Assembly: GCA_963817375.1 (NCBI GenBank)
Contig: CAWFOB010000006.1
Span: 310,001-374,000, forward strand
DNA from: JACVRM01 sp963817375
Lineage (GTDB): Bacteria > Actinomycetota > Thermoleophilia > Gaiellales > Gaiellaceae
DNA: 64,000 bases
Direction of reading: 5' to 3'
Shown here: piece by piece, positions 41,149 to 50,083 of the stretch
Numbering within the stretch: position 1 is the first letter of the stretch
Layout of the letters: each line of letters opens with the position of its first letter
Notes under the pieces: model-generated
The model's input: only the letters and a program-made list of their open reading frames with translations
The model's database searches: none
Told to the model about the DNA's origin: nothing
Position numbers and translations under genes: made by a program

Positions 41149-41768
41149 TGGCCGCCCCGAAAGCACCCACGCTGGGCGCCACGAAGGACGTGACGCTCGA
41201 TGAGTCGGTCTTCGCCGCCGAGGTGAAACCGCATCTCGTCCACGAGGCCGTGCGCGCCGAGCTCAACGCGCAGCGCGCCGGCACGCGCGCGGCCAAGAGC
41301 CGCGGCATGGTGTCGGGCGGCCGCGGCAAGCCGTGGCGCCAGAAGGGCACCGGCCGCGCCCGCGCGGGCACGATCCGCGCCGCGCAGTTCACCGGCGGCG
41401 GCGTCGTCTTCCCGCCCTCGCCGCGCAGCTTCGACGTCAAGGTGAACAAGAAGGCCTACCGTTCCGCGCTCCGCAGCGCGCTCTCCGCACACGTGGAGGA
41501 GGGGACGCTCGCCATCGTCGACCCGTCGGCGTTCGACGAGCCGTCGACGCGCACCGCGCTCGGCCTGCTCGAGGAGTGGGGCAAGGAGCGCCCGGTGGTC
41601 GTCGTCGCCGTTTCCGACCAGGACACCGTCGTCAAGTCGTTCCGCAATCTCCGCCGCGTGCTCGTGGTCGAGCCCGCCGAGGTCGAAGTCGCGACCATCG
41701 TCTGGGCCCGCGCGCTCGTCGTCACCGAGGCCGCGCTCGAGCTCCTCCAGAGGAGGGCGGCGAGTTGA
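41148..41768 (+). CDS. rplD: 50S ribosomal protein L4
   Basis: A 206-residue L4 with RAGTRAAKSRGMVSGGRGKPWRQKGTGRARAGTIRA, the exit-tunnel loop, and a Rossmann-like C-terminal half. In E. coli L4 represses the S10 operon; a comparable target here could be the paired hairpins before rplC, but this is not shown. Confidence 0.96.
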   Translation: MAAPKAPTLGATKDVTLDESVFAAEVKPHLVHEAVRAELNAQRAGTRAAKSRGMVSGGRGKPWRQKGTGRARAGTIRAAQFTGGGVVFPPSPRSFDVKVNKKAYRSALRSALSAHVEEGTLAIVDPSAFDEPSTRTALGLLEEWGKERPVVVVAVSDQDTVVKSFRNLRRVLVVEPAEVEVATIVWARALVVTEAALELLQRRAAS

Positions 41769-41928
41769 CGGCCCCTCACCTCAGATCTCGCACGCGTGGA
41801 ACCGCTGCAACGCGGCGCCATGCGTCGTCCTCGGTCGCGCCCGTAGCGTCCCGCTACGAACGCTCCCTGCGTCCTAGCCTGGCTTGCGTTTCGCGGCCCA
41901 CGCGCACGACCTCCGAGGAGAGTGGCCT
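41769..41928 (+). other. Non-coding spacer between rplD and rplW
   Basis: This 160-base spacer is long for an operon whose neighbours overlap or touch. It has a small hairpin (GTAGCG / CGCTAC, 41843-41857) and ends with the rplW ribosome site GAGGAG. No reading frame looks like protein. Confidence 0.5.
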
Positions 41929-42225
41929 GTGAGCATCAAGCTGAACGAGGTGCTCATCGCCCCGGTGGTCTCGGAGAAGAGCTATGCCGAGATCGAGAAC
42001 GGCAAGTACTCGTTCCGCGTCCACCAGGACGCGCACAAGACCCAGGTCCGCCAGGCCGTCGAGCAGGCGTTCAACGTGAAGGTCGCGGCCGTCAACATCG
42101 TCCAGGTCCGCTCGAAGCCGAAGCGGCGCGGCCTGATCAAGGGCACGCGCCCCGGCTGGAAGAAGGCCGTCGTCAAGCTCAAGCCCGGCCAGGAGATCGA
42201 GATCTTCCAGGCCCCCAACCTTTGA
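41929..42225 (+). CDS. rplW: 50S ribosomal protein L23
   Basis: A 98-residue L23 from GTG 41929 (VSIKLNEVLIAPVVSEKSYAEIENG), chosen for its spacing from GAGGAG. It has YSFRVHQDAHKTQVRQAVEQAF and the exit-port loop. It is a docking site for trigger factor and SRP. Confidence 0.97.
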   Translation: MSIKLNEVLIAPVVSEKSYAEIENGKYSFRVHQDAHKTQVRQAVEQAFNVKVAAVNIVQVRSKPKRRGLIKGTRPGWKKAVVKLKPGQEIEIFQAPNL

Positions 42226-42232
42226 GAACCTG

Positions 42233-43078
42233 ATGCCCGTTCGCAAGTTCAAGCCCACGAGCCCCGGCCGGCGCTTCATGTCGGTGTCGACCTTCGAGGA
42301 AGTCACGAAGACGACGCCGGAGAAGAGCCTGCTCGAGCCGGTGAAGAAGTCGGGCGGCCGCAACAACAACGGCCGCATCACGACGCGGCACCGCGGCGGC
42401 GGGCACAAGCGCCGCTACCGCATCGTCGACTTCAAGCGCCTGAAGGACGGGGTCCCGGCGAAGGTGGCCGCGATCGAGTACGACCCGAACCGGTCGGCCC
42501 GCATCGCGCTGCTGCACTACGCCGACGGCGCGAAGGCCTACATCATCGCGCCTGCGCGCCTGCGCGTCGGCGCCATGGTCGAGTCCGGGCCCGAGGCCGA
42601 CATCAAGCCGGGCAACGCGCTCCCGCTCGAGAACATCCCGACCGGCACGCTCATCCACAACGTGGAGCTGAAGCCGGGCCAGGGCGGCAAGATGGCTCGC
42701 TCCGCCGGAACGAGCGTCCAGCTGGTTGCAAAGGACGAGGGCTACGGCGTGCTCCGGCTCGCCTCCGGCGAGATGCGCCGGGTGCCGCTACCCTGCCGGG
42801 CCACCGTCGGCCAGGTCGGGAACGTCGACCACCAGAACATCTCGGGCGGCAAGGCGGGTCGCAGCCGCTGGAAGGGCAAGCGGCCGACCGTCCGCGGCTC
42901 CGCGATGAACCCGGTCGACCACCCGCACGGCGGCGGTGAGGGCAAGTCCAAGGGCGGCCGCCACCCGGTCACGCCCTGGGGCGTGCCGACACTGGGGAAG
43001 CCCACGCGGCGCAAGCACAAGGCATCCGACAAGCTGATCGTCCGGCGACGCCGGCGCGGAAAGGAAGGTAGGCGGTGA
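42233..43078 (+). CDS. rplB: 50S ribosomal protein L2
   Basis: A 281-residue L2 (MPVRKFKPTSPGRRFMSVS) with GRNNNGRITTRHRGGGHKR, SAGTSVQLVAKD, and the peptidyl-transferase-near RGSAMNPVDHPHGGGEGK containing the conserved His. Standard length. Confidence 0.98.
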   Translation: MPVRKFKPTSPGRRFMSVSTFEEVTKTTPEKSLLEPVKKSGGRNNNGRITTRHRGGGHKRRYRIVDFKRLKDGVPAKVAAIEYDPNRSARIALLHYADGAKAYIIAPARLRVGAMVESGPEADIKPGNALPLENIPTGTLIHNVELKPGQGGKMARSAGTSVQLVAKDEGYGVLRLASGEMRRVPLPCRATVGQVGNVDHQNISGGKAGRSRWKGKRPTVRGSAMNPVDHPHGGGEGKSKGGRHPVTPWGVPTLGKPTRRKHKASDKLIVRRRRRGKEGRR

Positions 43079-43359
43079 GCCGCTCGTCCAAGAAGGGGCC
43101 GTTCGTCGAGGAGCGGCTGATGAGCCGCATCGAGGCGATGAACGTCGTCAACGAGAAGCGGATGATCCGCACCTGGTCGCGCTCGTCGACGGTCTTCCCC
43201 GAGATGGTCGGCCACACCATCGCCGTCTACGACGGCCGCAAGCACGTGCCCGTGTTCATCTCCGAGCAGATGGTCGGCCACAAGCTGGGCGAGTTCGCGC
43301 CCACGCGGACCTTCCGCGGCCACGCCGGCGACCGCCAGGCACAGGTCAAGAAGCGCTGA
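43075..43359 (+). CDS. rpsS: 30S ribosomal protein S19
   Basis: A 94-residue S19 starting on a GTG that overlaps the rplB stop (SRSSKKGPFVEERLMSRIE). It has RSSTVFPEMVGHTIAVYDG and HKLGEFAPTRTFRGH. Confidence 0.98.
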   Translation: MSRSSKKGPFVEERLMSRIEAMNVVNEKRMIRTWSRSSTVFPEMVGHTIAVYDGRKHVPVFISEQMVGHKLGEFAPTRTFRGHAGDRQAQVKKR

Positions 43360-43949
43360 TGGCGACCACGATCAGAGAAGACGGACGGGCCGAGGTCCGG
43401 GCGCAGGCCCGGTGGGTCCGGATGGCGCCGCGCAAGGCGCGCCTCACCGTCGAGCACATCCGCGGCCGCACGGTCCCGGAGGCGCGCACCGTGCTCGCGT
43501 TCACCGACCGCGCCGCGGCGCGCGAGGTCGAGAAGGTGCTGCGCTCGGCCGTCGCGAACGCGGAGGCGAACCACGGGCTGATCGGCGACGAGATGATCGT
43601 CGAGACCGCCGTGGTCGACGAGGGCCCGACGATGAAGCGCTTCCGCGCGCGTGCGCGCGGCCGCGCCGCCCGCATCCGGAAGCGGACCTGTCACATCACG
43701 CTGACGCTGACCACACTCGAGGCCGTCCCGGCGGACCGGCAGCGACACCTGCTGCCGCGCCGGTCGCGCGAGGCCGAGCCGGTGGAGGAACTCGAGGACG
43801 TCCCGGAGGTCGAGGAGACCGAGGAGACCGAGGTCGAGGAGGCCCCGGTCGCCGAGGCGGAGACGCCCGCGGAGCCCGAGGCGGAGGAGAAGCCGAAGCG
43901 ATCACGCCGGCGCAAGAAGGACGAGAAGGAAGAGGAGACCGAAAGCTAA
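43359..43949 (+). CDS. rplV: 50S ribosomal protein L22 with acidic extension
   Basis: A 196-residue L22; the family is usually 110-130. The first 125 residues are normal (QARWVRMAPRKARLTVEHIRG; ANHGLIGDEMIVETAVVDEGP; FRARARGRAARIRKRTCHITL). From about 130 the protein becomes Glu/Pro/Ala-rich (EELEDVPEVEETEETEVEE) and ends in a Lys/Arg cluster. L22 lines the exit tunnel; the tail would lie on the ribosome surface. Confidence 0.96.
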   Translation: MATTIREDGRAEVRAQARWVRMAPRKARLTVEHIRGRTVPEARTVLAFTDRAAAREVEKVLRSAVANAEANHGLIGDEMIVETAVVDEGPTMKRFRARARGRAARIRKRTCHITLTLTTLEAVPADRQRHLLPRRSREAEPVEELEDVPEVEETEETEVEEAPVAEAETPAEPEAEEKPKRSRRRKKDEKEEETES

Positions 43950-45067
43950 TGGGCCAGAAGATCCATCCCGGCGGGCTGCGCGTCGGCGTCATCCACGACT
44001 GGAAGTCCAACTGGTACGCCAGCCGCAAGGACTACCCGATGATGCTGCTCGAGGACGTGAAGATCCGCGAGCACATCTACAAGAAGCTTTCGCACGCGGG
44101 GCTGTCGGACATCCTGATCCGCAAGGACAACCAGCGGGTCACGATCGACATCTACACCGCGCGCCCTGGCATCGTGATCGGCAAGTCCGGTGCCGAGGTG
44201 GACGCGCTGCGCCGCGAGATCCACGCGATGACGCAGAAGAACGTCCACATCAACATCAACGAGATCAAGCGGCCCGAGCTCGACGCCAAGCTCGTCGCCC
44301 AGTCGATCGCCGAGCAGCTGGAGAACCGCGTGAGCTTCCGCCGCGCGATGAAGCGCTCCCTCGCCTCGGCCATCCGCTCGGGCGCGCACGGCGTGAAGAT
44401 CACGTGCGGCGGCCGCCTCGGCGGCTCCGAGATGAGCCGCTCGGAGACCTACTCCGAGGGCCGCGTGCCGCTGCACACGATCCGCGCCGACATCGACTAC
44501 GGCCAGACCGAGGCCAAGACGACCACCGGCCGCATCGGCGTGAAGGTCTGGATCAACAAGGGCGAGATCATGCCCGAGGGCTACGAGTCCATCGGCGGCA
44601 AGGACCAGCGGCTGGGCGACCAGGACACCGCGCGGCGCCGAGGCGGCCAGCGCGAGGGCCTCGCAGCCTCGCGTGAGGGCGGCCGTGGGCGCAGCCAGGA
44701 CCGCGAGGGCCTCGGCCCCGTGCGCCAGCGCAAGCGCGGCGATCGCCCGGGCGGCGGCCGCGGGCCGGGACGTCCCGGCGGCGGCGGTGGCCGTGGCGGC
44801 GGCGGACGCCCGCGCCAGCAGCAGGAGAACGTCGAGAAGCCGCGCACCGACGAGAACGCCGTGTCGGCCGACGGGCGCGAGCAGCCGGTCGTCGAGCCGC
44901 AGGTCGAGACCACGCCGGCTCCGGTCGCCGAGGCGCCCGACACGACGACGGAGAAGACCATGCACGACGACCCGAAGACGCTCGATCAGTCCGGCGACCC
45001 GCCGCAGGAGGACAAGGGCGGCGGCGAGGGCTCGGGCAAGTCGCGGCGGAAGAAGGCCGATAGCTGA
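43949..45067 (+). CDS. rpsC: 30S ribosomal protein S3 with long Arg/Gly-rich tail
   Basis: A 372-residue S3; the common form is about 210-280. The core is regular (MGQKIHPGGLRVGVIHDWKS; KH domain with TARPGIVIGKSGAEVD; GVKITCGGRLGGSEMSRSE; VKVWINKGEI). After about residue 215 a disordered tail begins, first Arg/Gln-rich, then Gly/Arg-rich like an RGG box (GGGRGPGRPGGGGGRGGGG at about 269-287). It is then acidic and Thr-rich and ends in a Lys/Arg cluster. Such a tail could bind RNA. The stop overlaps the rplP start. Confidence 0.95.
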   Translation: MGQKIHPGGLRVGVIHDWKSNWYASRKDYPMMLLEDVKIREHIYKKLSHAGLSDILIRKDNQRVTIDIYTARPGIVIGKSGAEVDALRREIHAMTQKNVHININEIKRPELDAKLVAQSIAEQLENRVSFRRAMKRSLASAIRSGAHGVKITCGGRLGGSEMSRSETYSEGRVPLHTIRADIDYGQTEAKTTTGRIGVKVWINKGEIMPEGYESIGGKDQRLGDQDTARRRGGQREGLAASREGGRGRSQDREGLGPVRQRKRGDRPGGGRGPGRPGGGGGRGGGGRPRQQQENVEKPRTDENAVSADGREQPVVEPQVETTPAPVAEAPDTTTEKTMHDDPKTLDQSGDPPQEDKGGGEGSGKSRRKKADS

Positions 45068-45489
45068 TGCTGCTCCCGAAGAAGACCAAGTTCCGGAAGG
45101 TCCACCGTGGGCGCCGCCGGGGCCTCTCGAGGGCTCAGACGGAAGTCCAGTTCGGCGACTACGGGATCAAGACGCTCGAGGCCGGTTGGCTCACCAACCG
45201 CGAGATCGAGGCTGCCCGTATCGCGATGACGCGCAAGATCAAGCGCGGCGGCAAGGTCTGGATCAACGTCTTCCCGGACAAGTCGGTGACGCAGAAGCCG
45301 GCCGAGACCCGCATGGGCTCCGGCAAGGGCAACCCCGAGCACTGGGTGGCGGTCGTGAAGCCCGGCCGCGTCATGTTCGAGCTGGCCGGCGTGCCCGAGC
45401 CGCTCGCCAAGGAGGCGCTGCGCCTCGCAGGCTCGAAGCTGCCGGTGCGGACCAAGTTCGTGAAGCGCGAAGCGGCGCTGTTCGACTGA
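45067..45489 (+). CDS. rplP: 50S ribosomal protein L16
   Basis: A 140-residue L16 (MLLPKKTKFRKVHRGRRRGLSRA) with GWLTNREIEAARIAMTRKIKRGG and ETRMGSGKGNPEHWVAVVKPG. It organises the aminoacyl-tRNA site and 5S region. Standard length. Confidence 0.98.
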   Translation: MLLPKKTKFRKVHRGRRRGLSRAQTEVQFGDYGIKTLEAGWLTNREIEAARIAMTRKIKRGGKVWINVFPDKSVTQKPAETRMGSGKGNPEHWVAVVKPGRVMFELAGVPEPLAKEALRLAGSKLPVRTKFVKREAALFD

Positions 45490-45506
45490 GGGAATGGAAG
45501 ACCGAG

Positions 45507-45710
45507 ATGGACGCCAAGGAACTTGCAGAGATGACCGACGACGAGCTCGACGAGAAGCTCACCGAGACGCGCAAGGAGCTCTTCGAGCTGCGCTTCCAGT
45601 ACGCAATCGGGGGCCTGGAGAACCACACCCGCCTGCGCCATGCGAAGCGTGACGTCGCGCGGATCCTGACCGTGCGCCGCGAGCGCGCCCTGGAGAAGAC
45701 GAATGGCTGA
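45507..45710 (+). CDS. rpmC: 50S ribosomal protein L29
   Basis: A 67-residue two-helix L29 (MDAKELAEMTDDELDEKLTE; ELRFQYAIGGLENHTRLRHAKRD) from ATG 45507. It overlaps the rpsQ start by 8 bases. Confidence 0.96.
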   Translation: MDAKELAEMTDDELDEKLTETRKELFELRFQYAIGGLENHTRLRHAKRDVARILTVRRERALEKTNG

Positions 45711-46371
45711 CGAGAACGATCAGGTTCCAAATGAGGTAACTGAGGGGGCGTCCGACGAGGCCGTCGACGAGACGCCGGTCGACGCCGTAGCCGCCGAAGC
45801 CGCCGAGCCCGAGGCCGAGCCGGCCGAGGAGGCTGCTGTGGAGGAGGCCGAGCCCGTGCCGGACGTGGCGGCCGAGGCCGAGACGGCCGAGGAGCCCGCC
45901 GCCGCCGAGGAGCCCGCCGCCGCCGAGGAGCCTGCCGCAGAGGCGCCCGCCGCCGCGGTGGAGCCTGCCGCCGCCGAGGAGACTGCCCCTGCACCGCAGT
46001 CCGGCCCGAAGCCGAAGCGGAAGCGCCTGCCGCGCTCAGAGCGCCGCCAGCGCTCGAAGGTCGCGCGCGAGAAGCCGGCGCAGCGCAAGCCGATCGTCCG
46101 GCTCCCGAAGCCGGACGGCGAGCGCGGCCGCCGCCAGGAGCGGCGCGGCGTCGTCGTCTCCGCGGCGATGGACAAGACGATCGTCGTCATGGTCGAGACG
46201 ATCAAGGCGCACCGGAAGTACAAGAAGGTCGTGCGCCGGTCGGCGAAGTTCCACGCGCACGACGAGGCGAACACGGCGAGCGTGGGGGACACCGTGCGCA
46301 TCGTCGAGACGCGGCCGCTCTCCAAGACGAAGAACTGGCGCCTTGCCGAGGTGCTGGAGAAGGCAAGGTAG
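45703..46371 (+). CDS. rpsQ: 30S ribosomal protein S17 with a large N-terminal extension
   Basis: A 222-residue protein, where S17 is normally 80-110. The S17 domain occupies about 140-222 (GRRQERRGVVVSAAMDKTIVV; HRKYKKVVRRSAKFHAHDE; VRIVETRPLSKTKNWRL). Residues 1-105 are an Ala/Glu/Pro-rich disordered stretch with repeated EEPAAA units, followed by a basic segment (KPKRKRLPRSERRQRSK). The ATG at 45703 overlaps the rpmC end. No good internal start with a ribosome site just before the S17 domain was found, so the extension is probably translated. Confidence 0.9.
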   Translation: MADENDQVPNEVTEGASDEAVDETPVDAVAAEAAEPEAEPAEEAAVEEAEPVPDVAAEAETAEEPAAAEEPAAAEEPAAEAPAAAVEPAAAEETAPAPQSGPKPKRKRLPRSERRQRSKVAREKPAQRKPIVRLPKPDGERGRRQERRGVVVSAAMDKTIVVMVETIKAHRKYKKVVRRSAKFHAHDEANTASVGDTVRIVETRPLSKTKNWRLAEVLEKAR

Positions 46372-46375
46372 GACC

Positions 46376-46744
46376 GTGATTCAGCAGGAGACACGAGTCC
46401 GCGTGGCCGACAACACGGGCGCCCGCGAGCTGCTCTGCATCCGCGTCATGGGCGGGTCGAAGCGGCGCTACGCGCGCGTAGGTGACGTCATCGTCGGTAC
46501 CGTGAAGAGCGCAACGCCGCAGGGCGCGATCAAGAAGGGCGAGGTCGTGCGTGCGGTGGTCGTCCGGACGAAGAAGCCCTTCGGCCGCGACGACGGCACG
46601 CAGATCGCGTTCGACGAGAACGCTGCCGTGATCATCGATGCCCAGCGCAACCCGCGGGGCACGCGGATCTTCGGCCCCGTCGCCCGCGAGTTGCGTGATC
46701 GCAACTTCATGAAGATCGTCTCTCTCGCTCCCGAGGTGCTCTGA
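46376..46744 (+). CDS. rplN: 50S ribosomal protein L14
   Basis: A 122-residue L14 from GTG 46376 (IQQETRVRVADNTGARELLCIRV). It has GGSKRRYARVGDVIVGTVK and the C-terminal FGPVARELRDRNFMKIVSLAPEVL. Standard length; it contacts the 30S subunit at bridge B8. Confidence 0.98.
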   Translation: MIQQETRVRVADNTGARELLCIRVMGGSKRRYARVGDVIVGTVKSATPQGAIKKGEVVRAVVVRTKKPFGRDDGTQIAFDENAAVIIDAQRNPRGTRIFGPVARELRDRNFMKIVSLAPEVL

Positions 46745-46748
46745 ACCC

Positions 46749-47123
46749 ATGTCGAACACGAAACTGAAGATCCGCAAAGGCGACGTCGTCCAGGTGCTGA
46801 GCGGCAAGGACCGCGGCAAGCAGGGCCGCGTGCTCGCTGCGCTGCCACGTGAGGGCAAGGTCGTCGTCGAGAACCTGAACACGATCAAGCGGCATCTGAA
46901 GCCGCGGCCGATGAAGGACCCGAGCCGGATGGGCGCGACCCAGATGATCCCGGGCGGCGTCATCGACCGGCCGGCGCCGATTCAGATCTCGAACGTCATG
47001 CTCGTCTGCCCGGTGTGCAAGCGGCCGACGCGGATCGCCCTCGACGTCAAGGACGTCAAGGGCGAGCGGCACCGCACACGCGTGTGCAAGCGCGCCGACT
47101 GCGGTCAGGAGATCGACCGCTAG
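46749..47123 (+). CDS. rplX: 50S ribosomal protein L24 with C-terminal zinc-ribbon cysteines
   Basis: A 124-residue L24 (SNTKLKIRKGDVVQVLSGKDRGKQG; KVVVENLNTIKRHLKP). The C-terminal part carries CPVC and CKRADC, which could bind zinc. L24 starts 50S assembly. Confidence 0.96.
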   Translation: MSNTKLKIRKGDVVQVLSGKDRGKQGRVLAALPREGKVVVENLNTIKRHLKPRPMKDPSRMGATQMIPGGVIDRPAPIQISNVMLVCPVCKRPTRIALDVKDVKGERHRTRVCKRADCGQEIDR

Positions 47124-47126
47124 GCC

Positions 47127-47707
<581 letters not shown>

Positions 47708-47708
<1 letters not shown>

Positions 47709-47893
47709 TGGCGAAGAAGTCGCTCGTAGTGAAGGCCTCTCGGCCTGCGAAGTACAAGACGCGCAACTACCTGCGCTGCAACCGGTGCGGCCGGCCGCGG
47801 GCGACGTTCCGCAAGTTCGGCCTCTGCCGCATCTGCCTGCGGGAGCTCGCCCACGAGGGCGCCATCCCGGGCATGACCAAGTCGTCCTGGTAG
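47708..47893 (+). CDS. rpsZ: 30S ribosomal protein S14, zinc-binding type
   Basis: A 61-residue type Z S14 (AKKSLVVKASRPAKYKTRNYL) with the zinc ligands CNRC and CRIC and the end IPGMTKSSW. GTG start overlapping the rplE stop. Confidence 0.97.
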
Positions 47894-47897
47894 TCCG

Positions 47898-48329
47898 ATG
47901 CTGACCGATCCGATCGCAGACATGCTCACCCGCATCCGCAACGCCAACAAGGCGATGCACGAGCACGCCGTGATGCCGACCTCGAAGCTGAAGGCGGACA
48001 TCGCGCGCCTGCTCAAGGAGGAGGGCTACATCGCCGACTACCGCATCGACAAGGGCGCCGACCACAGGGGCAAGGACGGCCAGCCGGCGCCGCTCGGGTA
48101 CGACCTGCTGGTCATCGAGCTGAAGTACGGCCGCAACCGCGAGCGCGTGATCTCGAACCTCAAGCGTGTGTCCCGCCCGGGGCGCCGCGTCTACGCGCCG
48201 AAGGACAAGCTCCCGCGCGTGCTGGGCGGCATGGGGACGGCTATCGTGTCCACCTCCCAGGGGCTGGTTACGAGCAAGACCGCCGAGGAACAAGGGGTCG
48301 GCGGCGAGGTCATCTGCCACGTCTGGTAG
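47898..48329 (+). CDS. rpsH: 30S ribosomal protein S8
   Basis: A 143-residue S8 (MLTDPIADMLTRIRNANKAMHE), slightly longer than usual because of an insert around ADHRGKDGQPAPLG. The C-terminal VSRPGRRVYAPKDKLPRVLGG and GLVTSKTAEEQGVGGEVICHVW are canonical. S8 represses the spc operon in E. coli. Confidence 0.97.
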   Translation: MLTDPIADMLTRIRNANKAMHEHAVMPTSKLKADIARLLKEEGYIADYRIDKGADHRGKDGQPAPLGYDLLVIELKYGRNRERVISNLKRVSRPGRRVYAPKDKLPRVLGGMGTAIVSTSQGLVTSKTAEEQGVGGEVICHVW

Positions 48330-48353
48330 GCCATTTGCTTCGCAAATGGCTAG
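48330..48353 (+). promoter_or_regulatory. Hairpin-TAG element between rpsH and rplF
   Basis: A perfect 9-bp stem (GCCATTTGC / GCAAATGGC, loop ttc) begins directly after the rpsH stop and is followed by TAG, then AGGTGA as the rplF ribosome site. Confidence 0.6.
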
Positions 48354-48363
48354 GTGAATTCAT

Positions 48364-48897
48364 ATGAGTCGAATCGGGAAAAGGCCAATCGAAGTTCCTG
48401 CGGGCGTGAACGTCTCCATCGACCCTGGGCGCGTCATGGTGTCCGGGCCGCTGGGCGAGCTTCACCAGCAGGTGCCGGCGCGCATCGCGATCGCGCGCGA
48501 GGACGACCTGCTGGTCGTCACGCGGCCCACGGAGCGCGGCGACGATCGCGCGCTGCACGGCCTCACGCGCACGCTCGTCGCGAACATGGTCGAGGGCGTC
48601 ACCAAGGGCTTCGAGAAGAAGCTCCAGATCCAGGGCGTCGGCTACCGCGCGGCGCTGCGCGGCACCGCGCTCGAGCTCAACGTCGGCTTCTCGCACCCGG
48701 TCGTGATCGACGCCCCGAAGGGCATTTCGTTCGAGGTGCCGACGCCGACGGAGGTCACGGTGAAGGGCATCGACAAGCAGCAGGTCGGCGAGATCGCCGC
48801 CCAGGTGCGCAAGGTGCGCCCGCCCGAGCCGTACAAGGGCAAGGGCATCCGGTACGAGGGCGAGTACGTCCGCCGGAAGGTCGGGAAGCGCGCGTGA
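48364..48897 (+). CDS. rplF: 50S ribosomal protein L6
   Basis: A 177-residue L6 (MSRIGKRPIEVPAGVNVSID) with the two related alpha/beta domains and KVRPPEPYKGKGIRYEGEYVRRK near the end. Standard length. The stop overlaps the rplR start (GTGA). Confidence 0.98.
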   Translation: MSRIGKRPIEVPAGVNVSIDPGRVMVSGPLGELHQQVPARIAIAREDDLLVVTRPTERGDDRALHGLTRTLVANMVEGVTKGFEKKLQIQGVGYRAALRGTALELNVGFSHPVVIDAPKGISFEVPTPTEVTVKGIDKQQVGEIAAQVRKVRPPEPYKGKGIRYEGEYVRRKVGKRA

Positions 48898-49244
48898 GCA
48901 AGCTCTCCGTCCTCGAGGCGCGCAAGCGCCGCCACCGCCGCGTGCGGGGCAAGATCATCGGATCGGCCGAGCGGCCGCGGCTCGCCGTCTTCCGCTCCAA
49001 CCGAGGCATCGAGGCGCAGCTCGTCGACGACCAGGAGGGCCGCACCCTCGCCGCTGCCAGCTGGCTGCACGTCAAGGGCGACCACTCGAAGGCGGACATG
49101 GCCACGGAGGTGGGCAAGCTGCTCGCCGAGCGCGCGCAGGACGCCGGCATCTCGACCGCGGTGTTCGACCGGGGCGGCTACCTGTACCACGGACGCGTCA
49201 AGGCGCTCGCCGAGGGCGCGCGCGAGGGAGGACTGAGAATTTGA
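48894..49244 (+). CDS. rplR: 50S ribosomal protein L18
   Basis: A 116-residue L18 from GTG 48894 (SKLSVLEARKRRHRRVRGKI). It has RPRLAVFRSNRGIEAQLVDD and FDRGGYLYHGRVKALAEGAREGGL. It binds 5S rRNA with L5. The stop overlaps the rpsE start (TTGA). Confidence 0.98.
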   Translation: MSKLSVLEARKRRHRRVRGKIIGSAERPRLAVFRSNRGIEAQLVDDQEGRTLAAASWLHVKGDHSKADMATEVGKLLAERAQDAGISTAVFDRGGYLYHGRVKALAEGAREGGLRI

Positions 49245-49891
49245 GCGTCACCGAAAGCGCTGAGTCCCGTGACCTGAAGGAGCGGGTCGTCGAGATCAAC
49301 CGCGTTGCCAAGGTCGTCAAGGGCGGGCGGCGGTTCTCGTTCACCGCGCTCGTCGTCATCGGCGACGAGCACGAGAAGGTCGGCGTCGGCTACGGCAAGG
49401 CACGCGAGGTTCCCCTCGCGATCTCCAAGGCCGTCGACGACGCGAAGAAGAACCTCTTCTCCGTGCCCCGCCACGGCACGACGATCACACACGAGATCCT
49501 GGGTCAGTTCGGCGCGGCACGCGTGCTGCTGCGGCCGGCCAGCGAGGGGACGGGCGTCATCGCCGGCGGCGGCGTGCGCGCGGTGCTCGAGCTCGCCGGG
49601 ATCCGCGACATCCTCGCGAAGAGCCTCGGCACGACGAACCCGATCAACATGTTGAAGGCGACCGTGAACGGCCTGCAGAACCTGCGCCGGCCCGAGGAGG
49701 TCGCCAAGAAGCGCGGGCTGAGGATCTCCGACGTGCTCCCGCCGAAGAAGAAGGTCGCCGAGGAGGAGCAGGCCGAGGCCCCAGTCGCGGTCGCCGAGGG
49801 CCCGGTCGCCGAGGCTCCGGCCGTGGAGGCTCCGGCCGAGGAGGCTCCGGCCGCCGAAGAGACGCCTGAGACGACCGAGGAGACGGCCTGA
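49241..49891 (+). CDS. rpsE: 30S ribosomal protein S5 with acidic extension
   Basis: A 216-residue S5 from TTG 49241, after a GGGAGGA ribosome site. The core is normal (KERVVEINRVAKVVKGGRRFSF; GVGYGKAREVPLAISKAVDDA; ILGQFGAARVLLRPASEGTGVIAGG). The last 40 or so residues are an Ala/Glu/Pro-rich tail (EEEQAEAPVAVAEGPVAEAP). S5 takes part in decoding fidelity. Confidence 0.97.
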   Translation: MSVTESAESRDLKERVVEINRVAKVVKGGRRFSFTALVVIGDEHEKVGVGYGKAREVPLAISKAVDDAKKNLFSVPRHGTTITHEILGQFGAARVLLRPASEGTGVIAGGGVRAVLELAGIRDILAKSLGTTNPINMLKATVNGLQNLRRPEEVAKKRGLRISDVLPPKKKVAEEEQAEAPVAVAEGPVAEAPAVEAPAEEAPAAEETPETTEETA

Positions 49892-50076
49892 TGGCCGCGC
49901 TTCGCATCACGCAGGTCCGGAGCTCGATCGGGCAGAGCGAGCGCCACCGCGGCACGCTGCGGGCGCTCGGGCTCGGCCGGATCGGCCGCTCGGCCGAGCA
50001 CCAGGAAAGTCCGCAGCTCGAGGGTATGCTGAGGAAGGTGCGGCACCTCGTGCAGGTCGAGGCCACCGCCGACTGA
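49891..50076 (+). CDS. rpmD: 50S ribosomal protein L30
   Basis: A 61-residue L30 (AALRITQVRSSIGQSERHRGTLRALGL) whose ATG overlaps the rpsE stop. Single alpha/beta domain of normal length. Confidence 0.97.
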   Translation: MAALRITQVRSSIGQSERHRGTLRALGLGRIGRSAEHQESPQLEGMLRKVRHLVQVEATAD

Positions 50077-50083
50077 GGACCGT

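Noticed and set aside
43412..43948. Possible internal start giving a longer S3 protein from within rplV.
   Set aside because: The upstream part is an out-of-frame reading of rplV; S3 starts cleanly at MGQKIHPGG.
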